Source: Ceratodon purpureus
Lineage: Eukaryota; Streptophyta; Bryopsida; Pseudoditrichales; Ditrichaceae
Assembly (NCBI GenBank): GCA_014871385.1
Contig: CM026431.1
Location: 15,727,118 to 15,791,117 of the forward strand
Length of the DNA stretch: 64,000 nt
Direction of reading: 5' to 3'
In this document: in pieces, positions 44,041-56,826 of the stretch
Position numbering within the stretch: the stretch's first letter is position 1
Layout of the letters: every line of letters starts with the position of its first letter
Notes under the pieces: generated by a model
Database searches by the model: none
Seen by the model: the letters and a program-made list of their open reading frames with translations, nothing else
Told to the model about the DNA's origin: nothing
Program-made: the position numbers and the translations under genes

Positions 44041-44946
44041 ATGTCTAACTACGACGATTGCCGAAGTGTGTGGTGCCCTCCCGCGTCGGCAGGTCGCGGA
44101 GGTGATCGGTGCCACCCAGTTAATCCATGTGGAAACTGCAGTTCCTGCAAACCATACTATAGTCATGCTGAGAACGCATTCAACATCAATAACATGGGTC
44201 ACATTTCTTCGAGCGACGCGAACAGATCGATCATTCACCTCGAGAGTATAGAGGTTGCTGTTCCTACCGCGCACCTGTTACAAAAGGCCAAGGCCGTGTT
44301 ACCCGAGAGAGACTTTCCAGAAACTTCGCGCCAGCTCCTCACTGCTAGATTTATGGAAGGGCTCGATGCCAAGAAGATGACATATGCAGTTGCCGCATTG
44401 GGAGAGAGTCTGTCAAGGAAGTTGCCGGAGCACGAAAATATCAAAGGACGAATCGTAGCACTACTCAGGCCATTTGTGCTGTCGGTTCTAGGGGCAGGGA
44501 GATCGGGTGACAGTAGTTCCAATTATCACGCAGTAGCCTTCAGTCTGACTGGCGACGAAGTTACCGAGCTTAACAATGAGGCTGACCATTCGAAAGCCGC
44601 ACAGCGAGAGGGTAAGAAAGTTGTTCAAGAGGATATCGATCTGAGCCACGGGGGTATTCACACAGCGCACTCACCTCCCACGTTTTACCAGATCCTGTTA
44701 ACTGCTGCATACTCTCACAGGGACAGAGTCTTTAACTTTGGCTACTGTTACATACACAGAAAGGATCATACAGTGTCAGAGTTTCTGGGCGACCATCACA
44801 ATAGGGCCAAGAGACTAGCTGCTATGAAGATTGAATGTATCACTCCCCTTGCCCAAGTTCTTAGAGCTATGAGCTTCTCCCGTAACGCAGTCACACTCGT
44901 TCGTAACGACGATAACTACAAAAGCCAAGCTGCACATTTGTTATAG
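44041..44946 (+). CDS. Unrecognised single-exon protein, 301 aa
   Basis: An uninterrupted frame from ATG at 44041 to TAG at 44944. It is the only long frame between 39.6 and 52.3 kb. The first 45 residues are rich in Cys (six, including CGNCSSC) and Pro/Gly. The remainder looks globular with amphipathic helices: LTARFMEGLDAKKMTYAVAA, then KGRIVALLRPFVLSVLGAG, and a C-terminal region with FYQILLTAAYSHRDRVFNF and RAKRLAAMKIECI. No transmembrane segment or signal peptide is evident. Base composition is distinctly higher in GC than the surrounding AT-rich DNA. I do not recognise the family. A lineage-specific gene or a domesticated mobile or viral gene are both possible, and I have no evidence to choose. 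Confidence 0.55.
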   Translation: MSNYDDCRSVWCPPASAGRGGDRCHPVNPCGNCSSCKPYYSHAENAFNINNMGHISSSDANRSIIHLESIEVAVPTAHLLQKAKAVLPERDFPETSRQLLTARFMEGLDAKKMTYAVAALGESLSRKLPEHENIKGRIVALLRPFVLSVLGAGRSGDSSSNYHAVAFSLTGDEVTELNNEADHSKAAQREGKKVVQEDIDLSHGGIHTAHSPPTFYQILLTAAYSHRDRVFNFGYCYIHRKDHTVSEFLGDHHNRAKRLAAMKIECITPLAQVLRAMSFSRNAVTLVRNDDNYKSQAAHLL

Positions 44947-47902
44947 TATGCACCTTGTCGATGATGTATGTGTTTGGTAAAATGAAGTAACAAGTTAAAA
45001 TTTCTAAGTAATGTATATATATGTGTGTGTGCCCATTGTCACACTGGACCACTGGTGAAGAAGTTGTGCGGGATAGTTAAGGTGAGCTTCAGCACCAGGG
45101 GTGGTCCGGTTAAGCTACGTTGGACAAAGAGGGATACAAGGAGACGGCCGTACAGTCAACAGACCAAGCTAGAAGGTCTGGGAGGAGACTACGGCATCAG
45201 CATTCTGCTAAATAAGGGTAGAAAGACTGGCTGCAGGGCTAGTCAGTAATAGAGCATTGAGTGGCAGTTACAAGTGATAAGCTAGGAAAAGGACTTAGGC
45301 TGGAGTGTGAAGGAGGGGTACCAGTGAGGGAGAGAGGCGACTCAAGAGTAAGGCTTTCACGTATGTACTCTTCATCTGGTATAAAGGAGAAGTGATTATT
45401 GGAACTGCGGTGTCTGAGCAGCTTGTGTGAAACTTCATTGCATTATCAATTTGTCAAATATGCTGGTGAAGATTGAGTTAAAGAATTTGGATCTAGTTGC
45501 CTTGGCACGTGTAATTCTAGCTCACAGTCCAATTAAAAGTTTTCGTAGAAATACCAGTTACAGGGTGACAGTGACTTTTGTATGTGGATGCAACGATTAG
45601 GAGTAGTTGGTCAGGGGAACCACGAAGAGTTTCAGCTGAAGTAAGACACGTTTAAAAAGGAGGTCTGAAAGATGGGTAGGTTCAGACAATTAATGCCATA
45701 TTCAAGGATCTGGTAGTTTCAGGAAATCGGTCTCAAATCTGCAAATCCGCAGTGCAAGATCTGTGTATGACTGAGAACAAAGAGCCAACATTTACAAGGG
45801 CAGTTGTGCCTTTGTAATTGTTTCAGAGTTCCTCGGTATAAATATTTTTTGTTCTGAATACGGTATGCAAATAACAAATATGAAGTTGGCAGCACTAGAA
45901 ACCGCGGGCCTTCACCATTTGGCATTGACAAGGAAAAAGTTCTTACACATTTGGGTCTTGTACAGTTACTTCAGATATTTAGACTCTCAATGTATTTATT
46001 AAATATTTAAATTTAACAATATATGTTATAACATTCTTTAATCATTACAATTAGTTTATATTTGCCATATATTGGAGTGTATAATGTTGTTTAATAAATA
46101 AGTGAAATTGATGGCCCGGTGGCTCCAGGAATCATGGCTAATTTCAATCTTTAATTAAACAGTAAACTGGGTCCTGGCTTATATGCTAGAACTATACCAT
46201 TGGAATATGGAATGATCCTTTGGGAAGAACATGTACAAAAGAATAGTTGAAAAAATCTTCAATTTGACAACTTGTGCTAATGTTTTTAAATTATATACAT
46301 AATATGTAAATTATTTCAAAGTTTTGTAAATTATTCCTATAAAGTATTAATTGTGTTGAATCAAGCATAATTTAGAAATTCTTCATTAATTTCCATTCTC
46401 AGGCTGTAACAACACAACTTTGAAATTCATTAATACAAAAGTAAAATTCCACATCCCTGAATACATCTTTGCAAAAATGCTAGTAGTTTTGAAATCACAA
46501 ATTTGAATGTTTATAATCCATGAAATACTAAATAATAAAATAAATATAAAATATTAAAACATTCTATACTAAAACAAAGCAACGTACTTCTTTGCTTTGA
46601 TACAAAGATATTAATTTTTCTTAAAAGAAAAACATCCAACACTATTTATAATTTATAAAATAATAAGGAAATAAAATATAATTTATTGGACACCTGCTAA
46701 ATTCAATGATTTTTTTATTGAAACTAAAAGATATACCTTCATCTTGGAGGATACTACTTCATTGTTATGAAAACCATGCATAATTGGAAGATATTACGGT
46801 ACTCAATAATTTATATATTTCATATAAACTTTAGGATTACAACCAAAGCCATATGTTCACCAATACATTTTCTGAAAATAAGATATTCTAAATTTTTACC
46901 ATACAACTTCTCATTGTATGTGTAACCATCTTTAATTGGATTATGTTATTCTAGAGTAGTTTATAACTGATGTCATTAATTTAAAATTTAAAGAAGAAAT
47001 AAAAATATTTCTTATGAAAATTTTGAAGATTTGAAATTTTAACACGATCACAATCAAAGTAGCAATTATCCATAGCATTATTGATCTCATTCATCAAGCT
47101 TCATGTTCTACCAATTTCTTTGAATTTTACTCTGATTTTATTTACTGCATTCTTGTGCATCCTTCCTCAGTTTATCAATATTTGAATACACGCCTGCATT
47201 TAATAGAACTGGCTCCAATCGCTTATTACTGAGACATACCATAACCCTTAAAGGACATATGCTTTCTTCATACCACACCCAAAATCTCTTTTAAACTCCA
47301 TTTTAAGCATGATTGTGTTTATAATTTACAGTGGCTCTATTCTAAAGAAGTGTAGATCTCTTTAAGGTGTTCCTTTTGGCATTCTCAAAAACCCCATTTG
47401 ATGCAATGGAGTATAATTTATGAACAAGATTCTCCAAAAATAAAACCAAGCTCTTAGGGCTTGCATTGTCGTTTGAGGATTAATAACTAAATGCTATAAG
47501 ACATTGTTTGGGTATTTAAAAACTTCTAACCTCTCTAAAAAATTCTAGATGCTAGGCGCATCTTAATGAATGCATGTACTTTTAATAACAACTTAGGATA
47601 AAACACTCTGTGCTTGACTTGTACTGAGACATACCATAGCCACTTTAATGTTGGATTTAAATTAGACATCCTTCAATGTAAATGAATTCCCATACCCAAA
47701 TGCATTCCTTATAAATTTAAACTTATTGAATTCAAATGAAGCATTAATATGTTTTATATTGGAAACTTAGGACCTCCAAAGCTAAGATTGATAAGTACTA
47801 GCCACTTATCAACATGGCAATGCTAAAGGATGAAAATTTGATCCACTCAAAATCACCAGAGCTAAAGCAAGAAGAACTATATACATTTTTTTAAATGAAA
47901 TA
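44947..47902. other. AT-rich spacer
   Basis: After about 45.9 kb the sequence is very AT-rich with no credible exon or transposon termini. 44947-45400 is likely the 3' UTR and flank of the upstream gene, with a short TA/TG microsatellite near 45014-45030. Confidence 0.45.
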
Positions 47903-47906
47903 TTAA

Positions 47907-48827
47907 CCCCTAAAAATCCAGCCGGTTTTGGAGGTTCCAAAACCCAAAACAACCATTTTTTACCACCTTGTGGGAACGACGGTTTGGACCAAACAGAATT
48001 TCTTTTTTCAGACATCCAACCGTAAGATCTTGTACTTTACCTTCTCAAGAAGTACTAAGAAAATTTTCAGCCGTTGGATGTTTACCATCTTAGAGATTAT
48101 GACATTCAAAGTTGCAGCAAAACTTTTTTTTGGCATTGCTTGAATGACATAGTCAAAATGGTGCAAAGGGAGAGTTGCAGATTTTTACCCCAAATATTTT
48201 GCTCATGTTTTTTCCCAAGTAGTTACCGTAATCAAGTTGGGTACCTCCATGCAAAATTTTAAAGACTCATTCCTATTTTAGGACCTTCATAAAAATTGTT
48301 TTCTAGAAGTAGGTCTAAAAACGTTGATATAGTAAAACATGTATGACGTTACGTATACTTGGTTTCAAAAAAATCTTAACGGTGGTTAGGTGCCTTTATA
48401 AATTTTATATTTTTGGGCAAAATTATTTTTGAGAAATTTCAAAATCTCGAATTTTGACGAATTTTGAAAGAATTAATTCAAATATTTGAAGCTTGTCTTT
48501 GTAATTTTTGGAGGCCGCCCTTGTAAATTGGTATATTTTTTGACTTGGGTCTCTTTGGATTTTGAGTGGTGATTTGGTTATGAACATATTTCAAGAAAAA
48601 AAATTCAAAAAAGCCTAATTTTAAGCTGCCCGTTTTGGACTTGAATCCTAAAATTTCTAGGTGAAGATCTTAAAATTGGAATTTGGCTTTGAAAATTTTA
48701 CCACATACACTTTGCAGTATAGGGAGCGTCCAATAAAAATCTTAGGGAAAAAATATGAATTTTAACACTTCATCTTGGCTGCCCGAAATCGCAAAAAGCC
48801 GATTTGGCTTTCCTGGATTTTTAGGGG
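47907..48827. mobile_element. TTAA-flanked element with CCCCTAAAAATCCAG ends (copy 4)
   Basis: Perfect 15-bp terminal inverted repeats CCCCTAAAAATCCAG, with TTAA immediately outside at 47903-47906 and 48828-48831; 921 bp, no transposase. It is the best preserved member of this family here. The interior includes two 'ccgttggatgtt'/'ccaaccgtaagatct'-type motifs related to sequence in the copy at 3811-4897. Confidence 0.8.
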
Positions 48828-48831
48828 TTAA

Positions 48832-49864
48832 TATTCAATAATTTTCAAACCTAAAAAATTGAGCCCATTGAAAACACCTTGAAAAACATTAGAAATATAA
48901 ACATTCACTTGTCATATCTATACGTCTCCAAAAAGAAGACAACGAAAAAAGAATTGGAATTAAAAAATTAGTGGTTGAGACCACATTATTTTGTTAACCT
49001 TCAAAATACTTGTTTTTAACCACATAGTGGATATATTGGTTGGTTCAACTCTTTCCTACCTAAGGTTGCTCATCCAATATTGCCAAACCACTACATATCA
49101 CATATCTATTCAAATAAATCACCAACTTTTGAATATGCATCAATTAAATGGAAAAAAAAAACGGCAATGTCCAATCAACAATGGATTCATAATTTGGCAA
49201 ACATAACCTCATGAATCAACCATTTACTATAGAGAAACCACTAAAGATGGAAATTTTCTATAGACTACAGAATACTAGCTATGGTTTTGAGCACCAAGTT
49301 TATTAATTATTAATTGTTCTTAGTTGTTTGTTACTGGCCACCAGTTGTTCATTAAAAATGTCTACTCCTGCAAGGGAACAATAGTCCTACACCACTAAAG
49401 GTATGTTCGCACATGGCCTTAGAAGTGGTCTTATAAGGGATCTTACATCCTTAAAAAAAATTGTGTTCCCACCTACATTCTTTAGTAATTACCAATCCTA
49501 CATGGATGTACATATGGTACACCTTTAAGAATGGTATTAGCTAACATTTAGGAGATCAAAAAATAATTGAACAATAGTAGTCAATTGTTAAGGGAGCATC
49601 AAAATAAGAAGTATTCCCTAGTTTTGAACACTAAAGAATGGTCTTAGTTAATGTGGCATTTGAGGGGCCATTATGTAATCCCTCTAATATTGCTAACATC
49701 TTTTTAAACCTCATTGATCACACCTTTCCTATAAAGAAGGTATTTTTTCCAAAATTGTGGGGGTGTTAAATTTTTATCCACAGTCTTTGCAACGACCAAG
49801 TGCGAACGGGCCTTAACATATGATCAAGTAGGGCTTAGAGGACATACTTGGGTGGGGTGGGGCA
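48832..49864. other. No gene seen
   Basis: AT-rich spacer between two TTAA-flanked elements. Short frames only. Confidence 0.45.
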
Positions 49865-49868
49865 TTAA

Positions 49869-51416
49869 TCCCTAAAGTTGAAATGAGCCCTGCCGAGATT
49901 GATTTGACTCTGGTAAAGCTCTTAATTATTAAAAATAGATCATATGAAGTTAATCTTTTTTTGCAAATCATGAAGTTTTTCCAGAGGGGACTACAATAAA
50001 GTGGACCAGAAAAGTACTTAGCTATTTGTTGATTTCAGCCCTTTTGCAAAAATTGGACTATATTGAAGTCAATTTTTTTTGCTAATATAGATTATCAACT
50101 TGTTTTTCTACAATTTAGAAAAGTTTCGTGCAAAGTAGACACTTTAAACTTATTGTATGAGGGCTTCAAATCCAAGCAAAGTGAATGCAGTCATTTGAAA
50201 AAGTGGCTAGAAAAGAGCAAAAAACTATCTAATTGAATTACTTTTGAAGGAGTGGTGCCCTCTGTATGTTTGAAAGGTATTCTAAAATAATCAATTCATA
50301 TACTCAATAATTGGTTTATGGTTCTAAAAGTACCGTAAGGATGTTTTTTAAGAGGATCACTTTTGCGGTACTTTTTGTGAGTTTTCTTTCACCAAACATT
50401 GTTTTTTTAATTGGAAAAAGCATCCTCTAAAGACAATAGACGGCACCAAATGAAGAAATTAAGACTTTTGAAAAGTTAATTTTCATGCCATTAAAACTAG
50501 TGGTCATATTAAGTTTCAATTGAACATGTTCTCTTAATGTAGATACATGTGAGATAACTTATGACACCCTAAAAAGTGACTAAACCAAAATGCTCAAAAC
50601 CGGCTTTGAGCTTTGAAAAACAACACACTTCATATTCACTTCCTAGTGATCACATGTTGCACTTTGTGGACCACTTTATTGTACTCTCTCCCTCCTATAT
50701 CTTTCCGACAAGCCATTCATGCTTCAGAATTCCTTATACTTTAGGAGATATTTGTAGTCACAATTTGAAAACACTATTAGAGCATGCCCAAAATTGCAGT
50801 ATATACTCATTTATCCTCAAAATCTGCCCAAAATTAATTGGGTCACATAAACTTCAAAATTCACCAAAAAGTGAGATTTTACATTTTTCCAAGTGTTATT
50901 TTTTGTACATGTAAATAAACTTTTAAGGCATGGTCTCATTGCTTGGATTTTCAATCCAATATTTCTCCATATGCATATTTAACTATCAAGGATTGGCCTT
51001 TGTATTTGAATTTAGCATACCTCCATGTTAAAAATCAAGCATGTGAAAATTCAAGCATTGCTTTAGGTTTTATATGTTTTATGAGGGTAAAAAGTGCATA
51101 CACATATTCCTAACCCACCTAAGAACAAGAATTTGAAGAGCCTAAGCTCAAATTTACTTATGAAATTGATTTTTTTGGCTAACAAAACACTTCAAATCCA
51201 TTTTGCAACTTGAGAAAAACACTTTTTCTCCAACTTTAGACATTATGATCTCACAAACATTAAGGAGTTTGGGGTACATGTACGTATAAAAGTAAGGTAC
51301 TAGATCCTACGGTTACATCCCTCAGAATACATCAAAATTTGGAAACCTACACCTTGTATTGAAAAAGGCTAGTTTTGAGAGATTTTGGCAATTTTGAGAC
51401 CTTTCAACTACAGGGG
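49869..51416. mobile_element. TTAA-flanked element with imperfect CCCTAAAGTTGAAA ends (copy 5)
   Basis: Left end TCCCTAAAGTTGAAA and right end (complement) CCCCTGTAGTTGAAA match at 12 of 15 positions. TTAA lies outside both (49865-49868 and 51417-51420). At 1548 bp it is the longest copy. Its right 430 bp is homologous, inverted, to 8767-9200. A 112-codon frame (50576-50914, +) has no transposase motif. Confidence 0.7.
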
Positions 51417-51420
51417 TTAA

Positions 51421-52312
51421 ATCCCTGCCCCTACTTTTATGTTGGAATGGAGCCTTACCTAATCTCACATGACCACTATTGGATAATTTGAGGCAGTTAG
51501 CCCCACTGATTTAGCCAGTAATAACAAAACCAAAAAAACCTTTGGAACCCCAAAACGGGCAGGGCCAGAAAAAAAGGACCCAACGAAACCTTTGGTGCAA
51601 CGCTCATTGAGGGAATATAAAGTTCAACATCCTTAGTAAATATAAAATCAAGATAACCAGATCAAACACCGATCACCTAATAGGTGTGATGTTTCTTCTA
51701 CTTGCTCCTCAACTAGTGGAGGCATAGTGACTTTTATTGTCCATAATTTGGTTTGTTCTCTCATTGTGCTTGTAGACTCACGGATTCCCTTGAGTTTTAC
51801 AATAGAGATAAGAGAATCTGCTTCTAGCTAGAGGGTGAAGTCTGTGGCTGCAATAATTTTTATGAGTAAAAAGAAAACAGATGGAGGAGGCTATGCAACA
51901 ATAATCGGCTGAGACTGTTCCGTACCATTACTCTTACCATTGCCTGTTGTTAGATAAGAAGAATGTCGTAACCGTGCATTTCTGAAACAGGAGCAACTCA
52001 GAGTGAAGAACATAGAGTTGTCATATTCATGATATCTATGGTATAATATAGGGAGATAGAGATTTGTGATTTTCTCTATTCCCTACAGGAAAGCTATTAA
52101 AGCAGCGTCAGCTGCAAAGTTGATGCCCAGAACCTTCACATACACTACCTCTAATTCGAATTCACAACACAGGAACTCTACACTGTGAAACTGCAAGAAC
52201 CTCAATTATAACTAGACAGGCAGATAACATTACGCATTATCCTTAGCGAAGCCTTTCTTCGAAGAAGTAAACGCCGACTAAAAATTCATCAAACATAAAT
52301 CAACCTGAGTAA
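51421..52312. other. Spacer downstream of the GTPase gene
   Basis: No coding exon. It contains the probable 3' UTR of the minus-strand GTPase gene that ends at 52313. Confidence 0.45.
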
Positions 52313-55300
52313 TCACTGTTTCAGGGGTGCCTTTTTCTCTCTATCTGCAATTCGCACAGGACCTGTTGTATGCGACTTGAAACGCCCTCTTCCACCCTCT
52401 CCTTCCACTTCCTGCAAATGGGTAACACATAGAAATAAATAACCGTCTTCAACACAGTTGCAGCTATGCTTTAGAGACAGTTACAAGCTCCATCAATTAA
52501 TATGACTATGACCTAGAATGCAAGTGGACACTCCAAGTCACATATGAGAGGACGGTAAGTACCTTCTTCTTCACAATCTGAACAACATCTTCGTCCTGAA
52601 GGGTATGTTGTGTCCCACATCGTTGTGGGTAATGCTTGGCGCTTGTGCCCCACACAAGGACGTACTTGATATCTTTCAGTAAACTGCGATGAATGTGATT
52701 ACAAAAATCTTCCACAGAGCAGCCTCCTCTGTCCTGAAATCAAAACAAAAAAATTGGTTTCAACATTCTGCAATGGCATAACCACGAAACCCAAAATTTC
52801 AAAAATTTGGCTCAATATTCTGAACCTGACAACGATGGAAAGGAAGCTTCCGGAAAGCACGTTCAATCACTGATTAGTTGAAGTATGCTAATATACACAA
52901 AAGGTATAGGAAGTATCTCTTTTCTTTTCTTGTCTAAAATACATCATCCCTCGAAGTTTGACTTAGTGCTACACTAAAGGAATCCATTCCTATGCTTAGA
53001 AGAAAACAAGAAGCAAGAATGACCTGCGAAGTAAAGAGAGTGCAGCTGGGGGGTGATTCTCACCGTGGATAAAACAACCGGTTCTGAGAAATCAGGTTGC
53101 TGGCCTTGAGGCTTGGTGTAAACACGGACAAGTCCCATTTCATCCCACATTCTAGCCAGTAATCTGTCTAGGTTGAGCTACACACAACCGGGAGATAGTA
53201 TAATCGTTAATACGGGAAGATGGTTCCTATTGACAGCAGACATGCACTGTGAAAAATATCTTCGCACATATCATAACAGGTGCCAAAATAAAATGATCTG
53301 CATTCCTCTGATCATTACTTAAATTACCATGATATACAGGTGGGATATTGGTTGTCACCTGAAGATTACAACTGATGACGATTGAATTAGGTTGACGAGC
53401 TAGATGATCGACATCGTCAATACCAACCACGTCAATCTTGTTGTACACATATACACACTTGATGTACTTTCGATTTCCTTCAATCACATCGATCAGATCA
53501 TCCACTGTCGCATCTTCCCTAAATAGCACCTGCAATTTCAGAATTCGCGTAGTTAAACGATAGCATGCAGCAAAACGCTATCACATTAACAACGATAACC
53601 TGCAACATGCTTCTCCAGTGAGAGATCTTGAGGATAATAGCTCCATCATATTATATTAAAACACAACCAAACGTAGAAGATGAGCAGTGAACTATCAAAT
53701 ATAAATACAACACTAAACATGAGACCTCAGATTGACCCTAGCAATGCACAAAATACTTGAGATGTGTTTTAACAGCCTTGCTACGGTTTCTTCATGTGCG
53801 AGTATTCAAATTCCAATGAGAGTATCCGGAAACTACCGTGCATCATTATATTGAATTACTCATTCACCATGTACTGAAATTATAAGTATCTCACAGAATC
53901 CTCAAAGGTCACGAAACTCATGCAATAGTGTTCAATGACGAAAACTACCTCGGCGTTGTGAATTTTGTATTCGTGCAAAATTTGATAGCAGAGCTTCTCA
54001 TCCACATGCGTCAACTGCATGGTGCTGTTGAAAGAAATCCCTCCAGTTTTCTTCCTCTTGAAGTAGATCTGGAAAGAGAAAACATAATCAGCTCTGATCA
54101 AAGATATTTTAATCCCACAAAAAACTGCGACTTGATCTATAACTAAAATGCACGAATCTCAATGAAAAGGTAAATTTTTGTAAATTATAATTTTTCTCGG
54201 GACAATTTACAAACTAAATAATTGATGTCTCTTACAAGGCATCCCCTACTTCCAATCACAGGATTTGGAGCAAATACAAAGCTCTGACTTACAACTGCTA
54301 AGATCTGGAAAGAACGTAAATGATTATTAGAGCTGATTAGCAAACCTGAGGAGGCCTCTTGTTGAGTCGTAGTCCTACAGCTTCCAATTCCCGCGTCAAA
54401 ATCTGCCTATGCCCTTCACTCTATAGCAACAAACAAATGAATGTATTACAACTGATGGCTTTCACGAGTAAATTTTGTAGACTCCTCTTACAGCATATGT
54501 GAGAGAATCTCTATAATTTGCTACAAAGAAAGGAGGACCACGGGATTCAAACACGACCAGAAACTGGGGCTCGACTCGAGAAAGTGCAACATGATGCGAT
54601 GAACCATCTCCAATTTGACACTTCACACGCCATAGCCGCTAATTTGAGTGATTCTAACAGGTATCAGTTTCTAAAACACGATTTACCGACAATCCTAATA
54701 GTTATTTTTTTGAGGCTGAAAAAACTATTACACTCCTTCAGCATGAAAGAATTCCCAAATTCCCACTAGGTGTACAGGTTCTCACGAATCTGAATAGTTG
54801 TGTACCTTGGAAGCGTCAAGAACCATCAACACAACATCGGAAGATTTCGCCACAGCAATAACCTGCAGATCATCAAGTAAAAATCCCAGCAGTGTTATTG
54901 CAAATCATCAGTTCTTCCAACCACATACCCAGAATTCCGACAGAATGAATTCTGTAGAGTAATTGCTCGTGACTAAGGCCTGATCAACCATACATTCTTA
55001 CATTCACCAAGGCACGACTATGGTACTGTCAAAAGCCACTTTATCTCGGGGTTAATGTACATGCCTGCCGCCCACGACCTTTTCCTTCGGAAGCACCTTC
55101 AATAATACCAGGAAGATCGAGAAGCTGAATCTTGGCATCGTTATAATGGATGATACCAGGAATACAAGTCAACGTCGTAAACTCGTATGCGGCAGCCTCT
55201 GATTGTGTGCCCGTTAGAAGAGTCAACAACGTTGATTTTCCTACACTGCAAATCCAGAAACGATGTCTGAGTAGATGAAATCTACCGGTGATAAAACGGA

Positions 55301-56245
55301 ATGGCAGAATCAGTAGTCAAAGATAGCAGGCAATTAACTCATAAGACATAGTGTTTCGCTGCTCAATCCATACTGCGATAAACTGAAACAGACAATGTTG
55401 CGAAGTAAACCTTGGAAAACCAATAAGAGCACATCGACCATGGCCAAATTTTGTAACCTCAAACCCATCTCCAGCTTGACTTGCACCCTACAGATCAAGA
55501 TGTACACACAACATGAAATATGTTCAACTTTAAAATTGCTCCCTCCCAAAATTCTCTCCACGAGAACACTTCATCCAGACACTGAGAGGACTACATAAAC
55601 CCTAGATGAAACATACAGAAGTACAACTAGGTGGGATTAAAACCTTCGGTGGCTCCAGCAACTGAGTCCTGAGCTTGGCAATTTTAGCCTTCAACTGCCC
55701 CAGATGATACTCTGTGAAACAAGCATCCTCAATATCAGCGCCTCTCGTCCCCCCCAAATTACATCTCTACTCCCACATTGGAATCAGAATAGGTCAAAAC
55801 CTACCGCGACAACGCTTTCATATAATCCACAACATGGACAAGTGAAGCACAATGAACGTTCTCCAAGGTATCAGTTAGTCACACATCGTTCCTGCTCCAC
55901 ACTCGTTGAACAACGAATCGCATTGAACTCAATAATGATCTTGTTGCAGGCACATCGAATGCAGAGCAAGCTGAAAACGAGACAGACATCCTCTAGAACC
56001 TCACCACAACGCTGGAACGAGTCCTTACAACTACTCCTTCTCACTCGATTCTCGACCCATGCCAACATCTAACTCAACAACTCACATCCACGCTTCCCCA
56101 CACTGCGCTCAAACACGCTGCAGTCCCAGTTCCTAATTCTTCACCGCTCATTGACATGATAGGAATCAACCCCACCTGTAGCTTTATTCTTCTGAGTTCG
56201 AGCCATCTCGAACTCAATCTCCTTAATCCTCTCGACGATCCCCAT
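52313..56245 (-). CDS. DRG2: Developmentally regulated GTP-binding protein, DRG2 type
   Basis: Eleven exons: 56245-56176, 55711-55644, 55487-55411, 55245-55065, 54862-54806, 54420-54346, 54068-53949, 53529-53359, 53177-53064, 52733-52563, 52411-52313. They give 400 residues, the usual DRG length, starting [20 protein letters not shown]. GTPase motifs are intact: G1 GFPSVGKST (about 69-77), G3 DLPGI (about 115), G4 NKID (246-249). A C-terminal TGS domain follows (about 290-367, including [12 protein letters not shown]), then the basic tail ending [19 protein letters not shown] and [14 protein letters not shown] fit the DRG2 branch (DRG1 differs here). DRGs are translation-associated GTPases that act with DFRP/RWD partners on ribosomes. 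The fourth intron appears to start with GC (CAG|GCATGT). The gene is head-to-head with the polymerase-subunit gene at 56827. Confidence 0.95.
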
Positions 56246-56826
56246 CTTGACGAGCTTCCTTCCCCCACAGGCTTAAACCTCCACGATTTAAGCTCCTCCC
56301 TCACACCTGCAAACACAATTAACCAACGAACCCACCATCAAGATCTCCTCCCCATCCAACAACCCAACTCCACAACCCACTCAACCACCATCCCCTCCAA
56401 GCTCCCCAAACCATCATCTATCACATCTCGTGACTCCAAACCATCAAGTGGGTCCATGAAATGATGTGCACAGCACCTGATGAGTGCATCCGAGGTGAAA
56501 TCTTTCTCAGTTCCACATCCCAGCGATCTCGAGCATGGCTGGGACGATGGCGAGAAAGCTCCCCAGATGACGAAAACGCAGAGTTGTTCCCGCAATTAGG
56601 GTTTGGAGGCGAGAGGGTAACTTCCTACGACCGTGACTTTTTCGCCCTTCTGCCGCGACCTGCCAGTTTTGGAAATCTGGACCGTGATCGTCTCTCTCGC
56701 AAGCTTTTCTGTCGTTGTAACTTGTGGCATTAAGGTTTGGGAGCCCTAGAGTTGGACAACAGAGGAGGCTGGTTGGTTTTGCCTCCTCTGAGTTCAGGGT
56801 GAGATTGGTTTGGTAATCATCTAGAC
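56246..56826. promoter_or_regulatory. Shared divergent promoter interval, DRG2 / RPA43
   Basis: 581 bp separate the two start codons of oppositely oriented housekeeping genes. The interval must hold both 5' UTRs and promoters. An AAACCCTAA-type sequence (complement 'ttagggtttgg' at 56596-56606) is present; such telo-box motifs are common in promoters of plant ribosome-biogenesis genes. I could not place TATA boxes with confidence. Confidence 0.6.
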
